From NCBI GenBank assembly GCA_003427395.1, contig BFEA01000500.1:1062644-1112861 (forward strand): a stretch of DNA of 50,218 bases, in the 5' to 3' direction. This document shows positions 1-8,739 of this stretch, in pieces. Every line of letters starts with the position of its first letter. The stretch's first letter is position 1. The notes beneath the pieces are model-generated. The model worked only from the letters and a program-made list of their open reading frames with translations, searched no databases and was not told the origin of the DNA. Source of the DNA: Chara braunii (lineage: Eukaryota; Streptophyta; Charophyceae; Charales; Characeae). Position numbers and translations under genes: made by a program.

Positions 1-1490
1 CTTCGACTTTGTGCCTTGCCACTGTGTCTGCGTCCAACCCTCAGTCCGAGTCCGTCGTGTCGAGTGAGTGAGTGTGTGTGTGTGCTCTCACTCTCTCCCT
101 CTCTCTCTCCTCTCCCTCGGCTCACCCTCAGCCTCACTCCCGTTACACTACCGGTAGTAGAGAGATCAGGGGATGCTATGGGGGGCCATCCTAAGGGGCA
201 GCTGGGGGTTGCTGATGACAACACTGGCTGGAGCTGGAAGCCTGGAATGAGTCGTGTTGCTATGTAACCTAGCAGATAGGGGGCGTGACTCCGCATGAGG
301 CCTCGCTGAGTTTGTTAGAGACTAAGTCAGTTTTGGTGAGTTTTGTTACGATCTGTTGGAAAACCCTTTGCTGTGGATTTCAGGAGGTGTTTAGCAATCT
401 TAAAAAAAAAGGATTCGTAGTTTTCGCAGCATCACTCTCAAAGCTGAGTAGCTTGTTCAAGATCATAGAGGATACTCTCAAGCTGAAGCTGGGTAATGGC
501 CCCGGTATCTCAATTTGTCCATAACTTTTTTTCACATGTCTTCGTATGGGACGCTGAGCCCGATTCCCAGCACTTGCTGCTTCCCACGAATATTGAAAGC
601 CGCAACGTCGGCGTTTTTTTTTGTGCTCAGAAGAAATCTTCAAAAATTCTGGAAATTTGACGGTCCATAGATTAGGTCGTGATCTTTCGAGGAAAAATAC
701 CAGGAATTTAAAATAAAATAAAATCATTATGACCGTGAAATAATCGCCGCGCCAATTCAGCGCATTTCCAATTTCTCATGCAAATTCCCTTTTTGCCACT
801 CACCCGGTTTTTCACTCTACGCTACCGGTACCCCTCGTGAAACGGAGCTACGGATGCCCCGAGGTTTTTGATGTCGGGGGTGGTGGTGGTTTGTTTTTGA
901 CGTCGGGGGGAGTGGTGTTTTAAGCTAATATCGGTCCTCGGCGACTCCTCACGTGACTCTTCCACGAGGGACCGTGCCTGCAGTGTTGGGAAAAGTAGTG
1001 GGCCTGGAGCGGCGCCAGCGAAAGCGAAAAAGTGGGGGCGGAGGAAACTCAGGCATGGTCAGGACCGTCACGTGTCGTTTCAACAGGCTCTTTGTGTGTT
1101 TTTCTCTTTGTTTTGTCTTGGGTGGCCGCGTGTCGTTTGAAAAAGTCGAGAGTGTGACATCCCTCCAGGGCCTCCACTAAGGCTCGACCCGGGCTCTGGG
1201 AAAAGCGCTTGACGGTCACGGTCACACCGTGCTAGTATGCCGAGCCTGTTTTCTCTAACCCCAGGCTGTTGCTGTGTGGGCAATGAACCGGCACTCCATC
1301 GCGCCAGAAAGCATCCATCTGACAGGAATCGTTAAACTCGTTACACTCTGAGTCCCGCTTGCCATTCTGCCGCTTGCGATTCAAGCGTAAGTGGTGCGAT
1401 CCCGGACTCTGGATTTTTTAAATAGTTTTTTTGGAGAAAAGAAGGGATTCCAATATAACAACAATCGAGGTGGGGAATCCTGGCAAACAA
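1..1490. other. No gene recognised
   Basis: I see no convincing coding region here. Short open stretches exist on both strands but none shows a recognisable motif or a credible start context. The stretch contains short pyrimidine-rich runs near 85-120, small poly-A and poly-T runs, and one copy (about 548-570) of a short motif around GGGACGCTG..CCCG that recurs elsewhere in the window. Confidence 0.6.
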
Positions 1491-1491
1491 C

Positions 1492-1595
1492 CCGGGGCTA
1501 GGTCCCACTTACACGAATTAAGCGATATTGACCGTAGATAGCAAAGATCGACGGCCAGGATCTTTTAATCCGTGCAAGTGGGACCTTGCCCCCGG
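1492..1595. mobile_element. Small foldback element (GGTCCCACT termini)
   Basis: The ends are inverted copies of each other. The left arm at 1492-1515 contains CTAGGTCCCACTTACACG and the right arm at 1571-1595 contains its near-perfect complement, with about 55 bp between them. No ORF is present. The size and structure suggest a non-autonomous MITE-like element. The terminal GGTCCCACT motif is also found in the foldbacks at 14342-14516 and 31265-31447, but the interior is different. No target-site duplication was identified. Confidence 0.6.
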
Positions 1596-1817
1596 AAGAC
1601 TTAGTAACACATTGTTGAAAAAAAAAAAAAAAAAAAACAAATCGCTGGGATCGGCGCAGCATTCAGTTCAACCAATCTCGTTCACAGCAGGTTGAGCGGA
1701 ACCAGACTCTCAAATTTTATTTTCATTTTTTGGAGAGTAATGTCAATTTTGTCAAATTTTATTATCAGAAGGAAACCAAGAGGGACGGGAATCCCTCGCA
1801 AGCAACCGGGTGAAGGA

Positions 1818-1930
1818 ACTACCGTCTTCCCCTGAACACAACGCACCCTGATTTTCACTGTGTCGGGCTGGAAACGTACCTTGTATACGTTCATTTTCAG
1901 GCTGCATTATGTTCGGGGGAAGACGGTAGG
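1818..1930. mobile_element. Foldback element (CTACCGTCTTCCCC arms)
   Basis: Arms of about 23 bp at 1818-1840 and 1908-1930 are inverted complements with about three mismatches. The shared core is CTACCGTCTTCCCC. The 67 bp between them has no ORF. The arms differ from those of the GGTCCCACT elements, so this is a separate family or a local palindrome. It is called an element only by analogy with the other foldbacks in this window. Confidence 0.5.
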
Positions 1931-3178
1931 GCCACTACCCAGATTAGGCTCCTGGAAACCAGGTCCGGTGTCCCCTGATGTATGTCAGTGACACTCAAAA
2001 TGAAAAAGGTGGGGCTTTCCCCGCAGAAACCACAGCCTGCCACAATATCACCCAGACACAGGTACTAGTTCACTACCACCTTCCTTCTACGTTCTAACGT
2101 ATGGGCGGGGGTGACTAACCCATTTCCCGAAAGGGCCAAAACCCAAAGGTGAACTACGATCTGCCGCTCAAATAGTTTCTTATGAAGTTTCTATTGGAAG
2201 CCAGGGGCATAGTTGCAATCTGCCCTTCAAGTCCAACTTAGCCATGGGTATATCTGTTCCCCATGGCTCCGCAAACGGCTTTCATCTTCTTTTCTCCCTT
2301 TTTATGAAACACGGCCACGACCGCCACCTAGAGATATTAGGCCGTCGGTCCCCCCGAGCGGCATTTAGCAGAGACTGCTGATGTTCATAGGGGGAGGGGA
2401 CCGGAGGGGAGGCACAGTGATTGGCCCATCGAAGAAGCTCGGTCCTGATGCTACCACCTGACCCCTGGCCTGTATTGCCTACCTGCTGGTGGGTGCCTCT
2501 CCCGCATGTTCCCTCGTTGGTGGCTTGAGCACGGATGTGGCTGCTAGGGGTTTCCCCGTTATACTATAATGACAATAAATAAGGCCTGGTGAAACCGCAA
2601 GTACACAGCCCCAGCCTTGGAGAGAGTTTTTGTCGCCACAAGCAAAACTTGGACGGGGCGCGCCACGTTGTGGGGCGCCGTTGAAAAAAAAACAATTGGC
2701 GGCCTCTGAACTTCCGAAGTGGTGCGGGTTTCGTGCTGACACTCGCGGGCCGATGTGTGGTGTACTCGTGCTTGAAAGGGCCATCCTGTCCAGATTTGAC
2801 AGTTAATTGAATTGGTTGGGCTTAAAAGAATTACCCTTTTCACACACAGTGTCACCCACACCCAAAAAAAATAAAATAAAAATAAAGATATCATCATTTT
2901 GCTGACCGGGCCCACGAAATTCAGAAATATTTGGTTTTACTCGTCAACTTCCATCGCCTGGATTCCAATGCCAGTCTGCATCTCAACAGTTCATCGTTGT
3001 ACCCACTGATCTACTCATTTTCATGGAATTTTCTGATGACTTTTCTGAACGTGCTCGTTCCGGGACGCTGGGCCCGGTTCCCAGTTTGTGCCAATTAGTG
3101 AGGATATGGTTGTATCTATGGGACGCTGGACCCGGTTTCGATTAGGTGTTGCTCCCCACCAATAGATGGAGCTTGTGT

Positions 3179-3184
<6 letters not shown>
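1931..3184. other. No gene recognised
   Basis: No recognisable coding signal on either strand. Two copies of the GGGACGCTGG.CCCGGTT motif lie at about 3061-3083 and 3120-3141, and a poly-A run follows immediately after. This could be the 3' part of an old retroposed sequence, but nothing in it identifies a family. Confidence 0.5.
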
Positions 3185-3226
<42 letters not shown>

Positions 3227-3420
3227 ACTCTCATGGGTACTAATAATAAAATAGTATAATCAAATAAAATAGTAAAATAATAAAATAAAACAATAATAAA
3301 AAAATAAATTAATACGTTTTTTTAAGATGATACACCCAGACTATTAGTCTGGCCCTAGATAATACCGCAACCAATAAAGTTGAATAAACCCGTATGGTAT
3401 GATTAATTAAAAATACTGTT
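3185..3420. repeat. Poly-A run plus AT-rich low-complexity DNA
   Basis: An uninterrupted run of about 39 A (3185-3223) is followed by about 200 bp of A/T-rich sequence with repeated AATAAAATA-type words. The A run may mark the 3' tail of a retroposed copy lying to its left. Single Ns lie at 3421 and 3526. Confidence 0.7.
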
Positions 3421-3626
3421 NATTATGCTTCAGATATGCTTACAATATAAGTTATGGGATAACCTAATCACACAGTTATAATCCTACACATCTTACCAGA
3501 ACAAAAAAATATACGCACTCCCTACNGTCAAAATGACACCTGCAAAAAATATTAGTCCGAAACGACACTTATCCTGCTAGATAAGACAGCACCCTCACAC
3601 AAAAAAACAAATGACGACCAGCATCT

Positions 3627-3652
3627 CACACACACACACACACACACACACA
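3627..3652. repeat. (CA)n microsatellite
   Basis: About 13 CA units are visible directly. They abut the downstream end of an integrase pseudogene fragment. Confidence 0.9.
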
Positions 3653-3654
3653 CT

Positions 3655-4010
3655 CCTGATCGCTCACAAGAGTCTTTGGGGTTCCGAACTGTAGAATGTA
3701 CTTCTGTTTGAACTCACGGATCACCAATTTTGTTGGAGCGTGAGGTGGCAAAGGAATCAGATTAAGGAACTTAGAGAATCGGTCAACAATCACCATGCTT
3801 GTGAGTAGCCGTTCTTACTTACCTTTCCCAAGTCGGTGAAGTCGATGGAGACGGACTCCCCGGACCATCGGGAATGGGAAGGGGTGTGAATAGCCCCATA
3901 GGCTTTTGTCTGCATGGTTTGATTCGTTGACAGATTTGACATTCAACCACAAACTTTTCAGCATGTGTCATGTGTCTTATGACTCTTATGTGGTGGGTGG
4001 TCCCCACCTT
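3655..4010 (-). pseudogene. Ty3/gypsy integrase fragment
   Basis: Reading leftwards on the minus strand, the segment encodes part of a retrotransposon integrase. A zinc-finger CxxC (ECQICQRIKP) is followed by the linker GLFTPLPIPDGPG. After a frame change come the start of the catalytic core (SIDF-like, then MVIVDRFSKF) and a further stretch ending around LVSDQE. The matching segment of the chromovirus at 22628-22999 has the same motif order (CQVCQRNKS, GLLKPLPIPTGPG, MIIVDRFSKY), which supports the call. The core is frameshifted and the rest of the element is absent, so this is a dead fragment of a related but distinct lineage. Confidence 0.8.
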
Positions 4011-4039
4011 TACCTAATACCTCCCAGTCATCTGACATC

Positions 4040-4275
4040 ATCAACGTTTTTGCAAGGATAGACTTTTTTGCGAGGATCGACTTTTTTGCAAGGAGGTCAA
4101 CTTTTTTTAATATCTTTTTGCAAGGATCGACTTTTTTGCAAGGAGATGAAACTTTTTTTAATATTGTTTTGCAAGGAGATCAATTTTTTTGCAAGGATCG
4201 ACTTTTTTGCAAGGAGATCAACTTTTTTTAATATTTTTTTTGCAAGGATAGACTTTTTTGCAAGGAGATCAACAC
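4040..4275. repeat. Tandem repeats of a GCAAGGAGATCAAC/TTTTTT unit (left part)
   Basis: Imperfect units alternate GCAAGGATCGAC and GCAAGGAGATCAAC, separated by T6-T8 and TTTAATATT. The array resumes at 4664-4790 after the SINE, so the SINE interrupted a single array. The open frame through it is a product of the repeat and is not treated as a gene. Confidence 0.8.
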
Positions 4276-4663
4276 ATTTTTTTTTTTTTTTTAATAAAAA
4301 GCCTATACTCTTCTCTCAATTTTTCCTCACACTACCTACCTACCAGTACTCCTACCTAGCGGCATATGGGGAAACCCGTAGCATACCAGAGCCGTGTTTT
4401 TACGGCCCCTCGAGCCTGCAGGATACCGGCCAGGGGACGGCCGGTAGCACCAGGGATAAAGCGGACCAATCCCACGTGCCTCCCCTCAGGCCCCTCCCCT
4501 ACGAACATAGCAGACTCTGCTTGATGCCGATCGGGGGATCCAGTGGTCTATCTCTTGGGTAGCGGGTGCCAAGTAAGCCCAGGAAGGCATGAGGCCAATG
4601 GGAATTGAACCCATGATCTCCTGAATGCCACTTGTGAGCCTTACCAACTGAGCTAGGCCGCTG
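4276..4663 (-). mobile_element. tRNA-derived SINE
   Basis: On the minus strand the element begins with a tRNA-like head. It has an A-box-like TAGCTCAGTTGGTA, then a T-arm ATGGG-TTCAATT-CCCAT containing the B-box GGTTCAATTCC. These are the internal promoter elements of RNA polymerase III. The anticodon stem does not pair and the acceptor stem has mismatches, so it is not a working tRNA. A body of about 250 bp follows. The 3' end reads TTGAGAGAAGAGTATAG and then an A-rich tail (plus-strand T run at 4277-4292). Both flanks carry AGATCAAC, consistent with a target duplication, although that word also belongs to the surrounding tandem array. Confidence 0.75.
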
Positions 4664-4790
4664 GGAGATCAACTTTTTTTAATAGCAAGGAGATCAACGT
4701 TTTTGCAAGGATCGACTTTTTTGCAAGGAGATCAACTTTTTTTTAATATTTGTTTGCAAGGAGATCAACTTTTTTTCGCGAAAAGAAGTC
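4664..4790. repeat. Tandem repeats of a GCAAGGAGATCAAC/TTTTTT unit (right part)
   Basis: The units continue those at 4040-4275, and the SINE lies between the two halves. About three units are present before the array degenerates into unique sequence. Confidence 0.75.
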
Positions 4791-5230
4791 GACTTTTGGT
4801 GCAGTCGTCCATAACAATTTCACGAAAACCTAAAACGCCAGGGCCTCTGATTGTCTGTGCCACATACCGGCAGTTCTTTCCGTCTGTCTTCTCAGTATAA
4901 TGCACTCCAGACTCCAGATTGCCCCATCACACAAGGGAGTAGATTCACTTCAAATTTATGGCAAACCGTTGTGGTGGGGTTCAGTCTGACACCGCGGCGG
5001 GAAAATCTTGGTGCAAGAGAAGAATCACGCTCAGGCCACTTTTTCTCTCTGAGACGGTTTTTTTTTTTTTTTTTTTTTTTGGGTTGTAAATCCGACAAGC
5101 ATGGGGATGCAGGATACACATCCAAGATATGTTATTTGTCGCGTCAGATGAAAGAGGCCCCAGTATTAAGGGAGTCACTGGGGTGAAAAAAACAATAATT
5201 TAAAGTTGAAGATTCTCCTCAACCGCTCCT
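4791..5230. other. No gene recognised; poly-T run
   Basis: This is unique sequence with a T run at about 5060-5082. The phrase TCACACAAGGGAGT.GA (near 4927) recurs near 6200-6215 in a similar context, so both places are probably parts of one dispersed repeat. No coding motif is visible. Confidence 0.45.
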
Positions 5231-5239
5231 CATTCCCAT

Positions 5240-5900
5240 AATGATTTTTTTTTTTTTTTTTTAAAGTTAACTACACTATTATATTCTTCTCTCAAATCTT
5301 TCATCATCTTTCAAATTCTTTCAATTCACCTTTACTACCTACCTACCAACCACTACACCTAAGGCTTAGGGCCTCGTTACACCCTCCTTGGAAAATCCTC
5401 AGGAATTAGGAGGAAGTGCTTTGATTAATTTATCATTTTAGGCATCATGGTTACACCGTGTCCTTGGAGCGTCGGCTTAGAGATTCATCCTTGGAGCTTT
5501 TTCGTGGGGAAAAAGAAAAAAGAAAAAGATAAACAGTTGTGCTTGAGGCTTTCAGCCAATAGGGTGTCGCCACGATCCCGGTTCGACCGTCTTAACATCT
5601 CCTCTACGTGTGTGTCCTCTCCTCTGCGTCAATCGCGGCTCCTTGAGCCCAAAGGACCTCAGGAGGACCCTTGAATCCAAGGACGCGATTCTGAGGATCC
5701 CCAAGGAAATCTCTCGGTAGCGTTAATCCAAGGAATTCGGTGGATTAGGACGCGGTGTAACCATGCCGAATTCATAAAAATCGTCTTCCCAAGGAGGGTC
5801 TAACGAGGCCCTTATACAGGGGACCTCTGCAAACATAGCTTTGTTGTCTCCCTCCAGCCATCAGAGGGGATGCATGTTGCCCCCCACCCGAACCATGGTG
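5240..5900 (-). repeat. SINE-like repeat interrupted by a MITE
   Basis: The plus strand starts with a T run (5245-5262). It then reads ATTATATTCTTCTCTCAAA, which is the complement of the tail motif seen in the SINE at 4276-4663, followed by CTACCTACCTACCA. After the MITE at 5369-5811 the repeat resumes with TACAGGGGACC..TGC..ACATAGC. The same order, CCTAAGCCTATACAGGGG, is present without the MITE at about 15795-15812. The 5' limit is not defined. Confidence 0.6.
5369..5811. mobile_element. PIF/Harbinger-like MITE, TTA target duplication
   Basis: The 443-bp element starts GGGCCTCGTTACACC and ends with the inverted counterpart GGTCTAACGAGGCCC. It is flanked by TTA at 5366-5368 and TTA at 5812-5814. 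Subterminal inverted motifs (GGTTACACCG near 5449; CGGTGTAACC near 5753) add to the symmetry. A 3-bp TTA duplication with a GGGCC-type terminus is the hallmark of PIF/Harbinger (Tourist-like) MITEs. The paralogous empty site near 15800 supports a real insertion. It has no transposase and depends on an autonomous relative. Confidence 0.8.
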
Positions 5901-6331
5901 GTCAAGGATGGGGTGGGGCCGCGGGTTGGGGGCCGGCAAACGCAAAGACCGAGCATTTTGCCAGTAGCTGCACCTCCCTTCTCATAGTCCCCCAGGACCC
6001 CCACCCCCAACCGAATAACAGCAGTGTCTAAGGCCAAGTTGAACACCCTCCCACACACCACACACAACCCACTCACACTCACACTCGTGAGCAGGGTCCT
6101 TTTTTCTATTCTCGCTCTCATTTTTTCTTTTCTTTTCTTTTTTTCTTTTTCTTTCTTTTTTAAGAATCCCACGCCCTACATGCGACAGATTTGCCAGATC
6201 ACACAAGGGAGTGGAATCACTTCATGGCATAATGTTGAGGCTGGGTTCAGTTTTACACCACCGTGGGAAACTCTTGGTACAGGTGTACTTAGTATGGATT
6301 GCAACATTTTTTAAGAATCCTGCGCCCTACA

Positions 6332-6362
<31 letters not shown>

Positions 6363-6570
6363 GTGTGTGTGTGTGTGTGTGAAGGCACAGACATGAAATC
6401 GCAGCAAAAACAGACAGACACGTAACACACATCAGCCCCAAAAACAAAGAAGATGAAAATGTCAAATTCCAAAAACTGACACAGAACCTCTGTTGAACCA
6501 AAGCAATCGGGATGACAAGAGCCCCTCTCGCTGCGCTAACATTTTACAAAAGAACATGAAATGAAGCGCC
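5901..6570. other. No gene; (TG)n and pyrimidine runs
   Basis: No coding signal. A TTTTC-type run lies at about 6121-6161, a (TG)n microsatellite at about 6332-6381, and two copies of AAGAATCC.(A/G)CGCCCTACATG at 6162-6182 and 6313-6333. The latter suggest a local duplication of about 150 bp. Confidence 0.55.
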
Positions 6571-7139
6571 CCTCACAGTGCTCACACGGCATGCCACGTG
6601 GCATGTTCCGATCTACAAACAACAACACAACGAACTATCCAGAGGACGGTACTGCGTCGCGGATTCAGTGCATAGCCCATTACAGCGGTCCTTGTCCATG
6701 GTCGCGCAGGATTCACGAGTGACAACTTTCTTCATCACCAATAACGCGCTCGCAAAAGGCGCCACGTGGCACTACCATGGAACGACAGACGAGCGAGTGG
6801 ATGATCCCGGCCCAGTGCCCACGACAGCGGCGTCCTTCAATCGATTTCGACACGGCAATACGCAACCCGTATTGGCCGTTGCCACCCTCCACACCCCGCT
6901 TGCGACGTTGTCGAACTTCATCCCGTCTGGCCGTTCATCACATCTGCCACGTTGGATAGCGTTGCTGTGGGTGTCCCCGAAGCGCACACGTCGACGCAGA
7001 GGTTCCGTCGTCGTGGTACTACAACAGTACTACAAGTCTACAACTCCAATATCCATGGTCCGTCTTCGCTTTGAGTTGTGGCAAGACTACCGCCAACAGA
7101 AAAACGTGCGCGGGCAAGACTATGGCCAGGCACTATCAT
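6571..7139. other. No gene recognised
   Basis: Several medium-length open stretches exist on both strands, but none shows a known motif. The base composition resembles the neighbouring decayed trihelix region, so this may be further decayed coding sequence of the same unit. I cannot show that. Confidence 0.4.
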
Positions 7140-7439
7140 CTACATACTGACCTCTCCATGCAGATATCCGCGACCGACGAGAGGCGGATCAAGGAAGGTG
7201 TAGTAAAATGTGCCCATGTCCAATCTCGCCGCGTGCTCAATCGCCCAATTGTCGACGAGGTTCAGCACGATGTCGCCGACGATGTGGACTTGCAAGCTCG
7301 CCCAATCGTTGGGGATGAACTACCCCGTCTTCTTCACCCACAGAAGGACGTGTGACAAGTGCCGCTTCCGGTATCTGAGAGCGGTCGACAACTGCTTTAC
7401 TGTTGACGTCAACGGAAGAGAGGCGGTACGATTGTCGCA
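7140..7439 (-). pseudogene. Decayed coding segment, unknown family
   Basis: On the minus strand about 100 codons are open except for one TAG (7320-7322). The translation has a normal protein-like composition, with basic and hydrophobic alternation (for example LRYRKRHLSHVLLWVKK, then DMGTFYYTFLDPPLVGRG). It ends at a TAG at 7140-7142. It lies downstream of the trihelix ORF on the same strand, separated by a GA/CT microsatellite, so it may be the C-terminal part of the same original gene. No family is recognised. Confidence 0.35.
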
Positions 7440-7589
7440 TTATCTCCGGCCCAAAAGCATCGACAGGGGGGGCGATGGAAGCAACCATCGCGCTCTCTAC
7501 GCCTTTCCCAGCACATCAAACTCTCCCCTCTCACCATCTCCCTCCAGGCTAACTCCCCGGCCATGTCTCGCCTTCGCCTTCGCCTCCAG

Positions 7590-7592
<3 letters not shown>

Positions 7593-7660
<68 letters not shown>
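7593..7660. repeat. (TC)n microsatellite
   Basis: About 34 uninterrupted TC units. It lies between the trihelix ORF and the decayed coding segment on the minus strand, possibly inside a former intron. Confidence 0.95.
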
Positions 7661-7661
<1 letters not shown>

Positions 7662-7902
7662 CAGGACAGTGCAGTTTTCTCACATTGACGAGATGAGCAC
7701 AGTGCGGCTTTTTATAGGTATGGACCGGTGCCACACCGGTTTGAATTTTTGTTTTTATGTTTTGGTGGCCGTTTTTCCCCCCCCTTTGTTTTGTGTATTT
7801 GTACGCATTGTTGTGGCTGTCGGTGAACGACAACAGGAAAAGGGACCACATAAATGTTGCCCCACATCAACGACAAGCGGCATCACTATTCGGCGTACTG
7901 CC

Positions 7903-8709
7903 CTACCTTGACAACGGGTCGGTATCAGCACCGGTGTCCGCTCCGTGGGTGAGCCGTGAACCTGTACCCGCCATGACCCCGACCAAGACAGCATTCCCTT
8001 GGTGCATTGCTCCCGCCACAGCGCCTATCCCTGTCGCCATCTTGCCCATTCGGGCAGCCATCAGCACTTGCTCTAGCAAGCGTAGTGGCAGCCTGATCCA
8101 AACCCTCGCAAACTGCCCTCGTCGATTCCTCCATAGCCTATGGCACACCGTATATGGAAGCCGCAGATTCCCCCCAATGCGCTTTCCCCGAAAGTCCGAA
8201 CTGGTGCGCCGTGTCTTCGTGACACCATCAAAAGCATCTGTCCCCATGCCTTCGGAGTCTTCGGACCCCTCCTCACTACCCGGCGTGGACCCTCCCCCTC
8301 CGATGCATATTGTGTTGTCGTATCTCACCGAATCGGATGCCTTCAACCTGTACCACTCCATGGCATCCCACAGCTGCTTTTCAAACGTAAGGGAGAATCC
8401 CAACTTCCTCCGCTCTTTTGTCGTTCTCTCGAATTGGGATGGCTGTCGGGATCGGTCGCACGCATCACGGATCTCCCTCACCTTCTTCACAAGCTCCGAC
8501 CACTTCTTTCGACAATCCTCCGCAGTCCTCGAGTATCCCTCTCTCAAGTGGTCGGTGGTCCACTCCCATCTTCTGCATCTCGTCATGTGTCGCTGAGGAC
8601 CTTCCGCATCAGCCATAAGAGCGTCGTCCTCAGCACACACCACTGCGAGCGTCACTCTCTCCTCCAATGTCGAAGGACTGTTCTTCTTTGGTGGACCGCT
8701 CGACCTCAC
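7903..8709 (-). CDS. Trihelix / Myb-SANT-like DNA-binding protein, probably decayed
   Basis: The minus-strand ORF of about 268 codons holds a trihelix-type (Myb/SANT-like) domain at roughly residues 15-110. Its Trp-rich helices appear as CRRWEWTTDHLREGYS, the motif RTAEDCRKKWSELVKKV, and then the RQPS..F..TTKERRKLGF segment typical of the long fourth helix in plant proteins. Such domains occur in transcription factors and in the DNA-binding partner protein of PIF/Harbinger transposons. The apparent start is GTG. Just upstream, a G-run breaks the frame, and another frame gives a plausible ATG at 8736-8738 leading in with MADVGPAG. After about residue 185 the better-looking frame shifts. Most likely this is a decayed gene or transposon protein, though an intron-containing gene is possible. 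Confidence 0.6.
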   Translation of the reverse strand: MRSSGPPKKNSPSTLEERVTLAVVCAEDDALMADAEGPQRHMTRCRRWEWTTDHLREGYSRTAEDCRKKWSELVKKVREIRDACDRSRQPSQFERTTKERRKLGFSLTFEKQLWDAMEWYRLKASDSVRYDNTICIGGGGSTPGSEEGSEDSEGMGTDAFDGVTKTRRTSSDFRGKRIGGNLRLPYTVCHRLWRNRRGQFARVWIRLPLRLLEQVLMAARMGKMATGIGAVAGAMHQGNAVLVGVMAGTGSRLTHGADTGADTDPLSR

Positions 8710-8739
8710 CCCCTTCCGGCGGGGCCCACATCTGCCATG

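Noticed and set aside
4588-4660. Functional tRNA gene on the minus strand
   Set aside because: The T arm and A/B boxes are good but the anticodon arm does not pair and the acceptor stem is mismatched. It is the head of a SINE.
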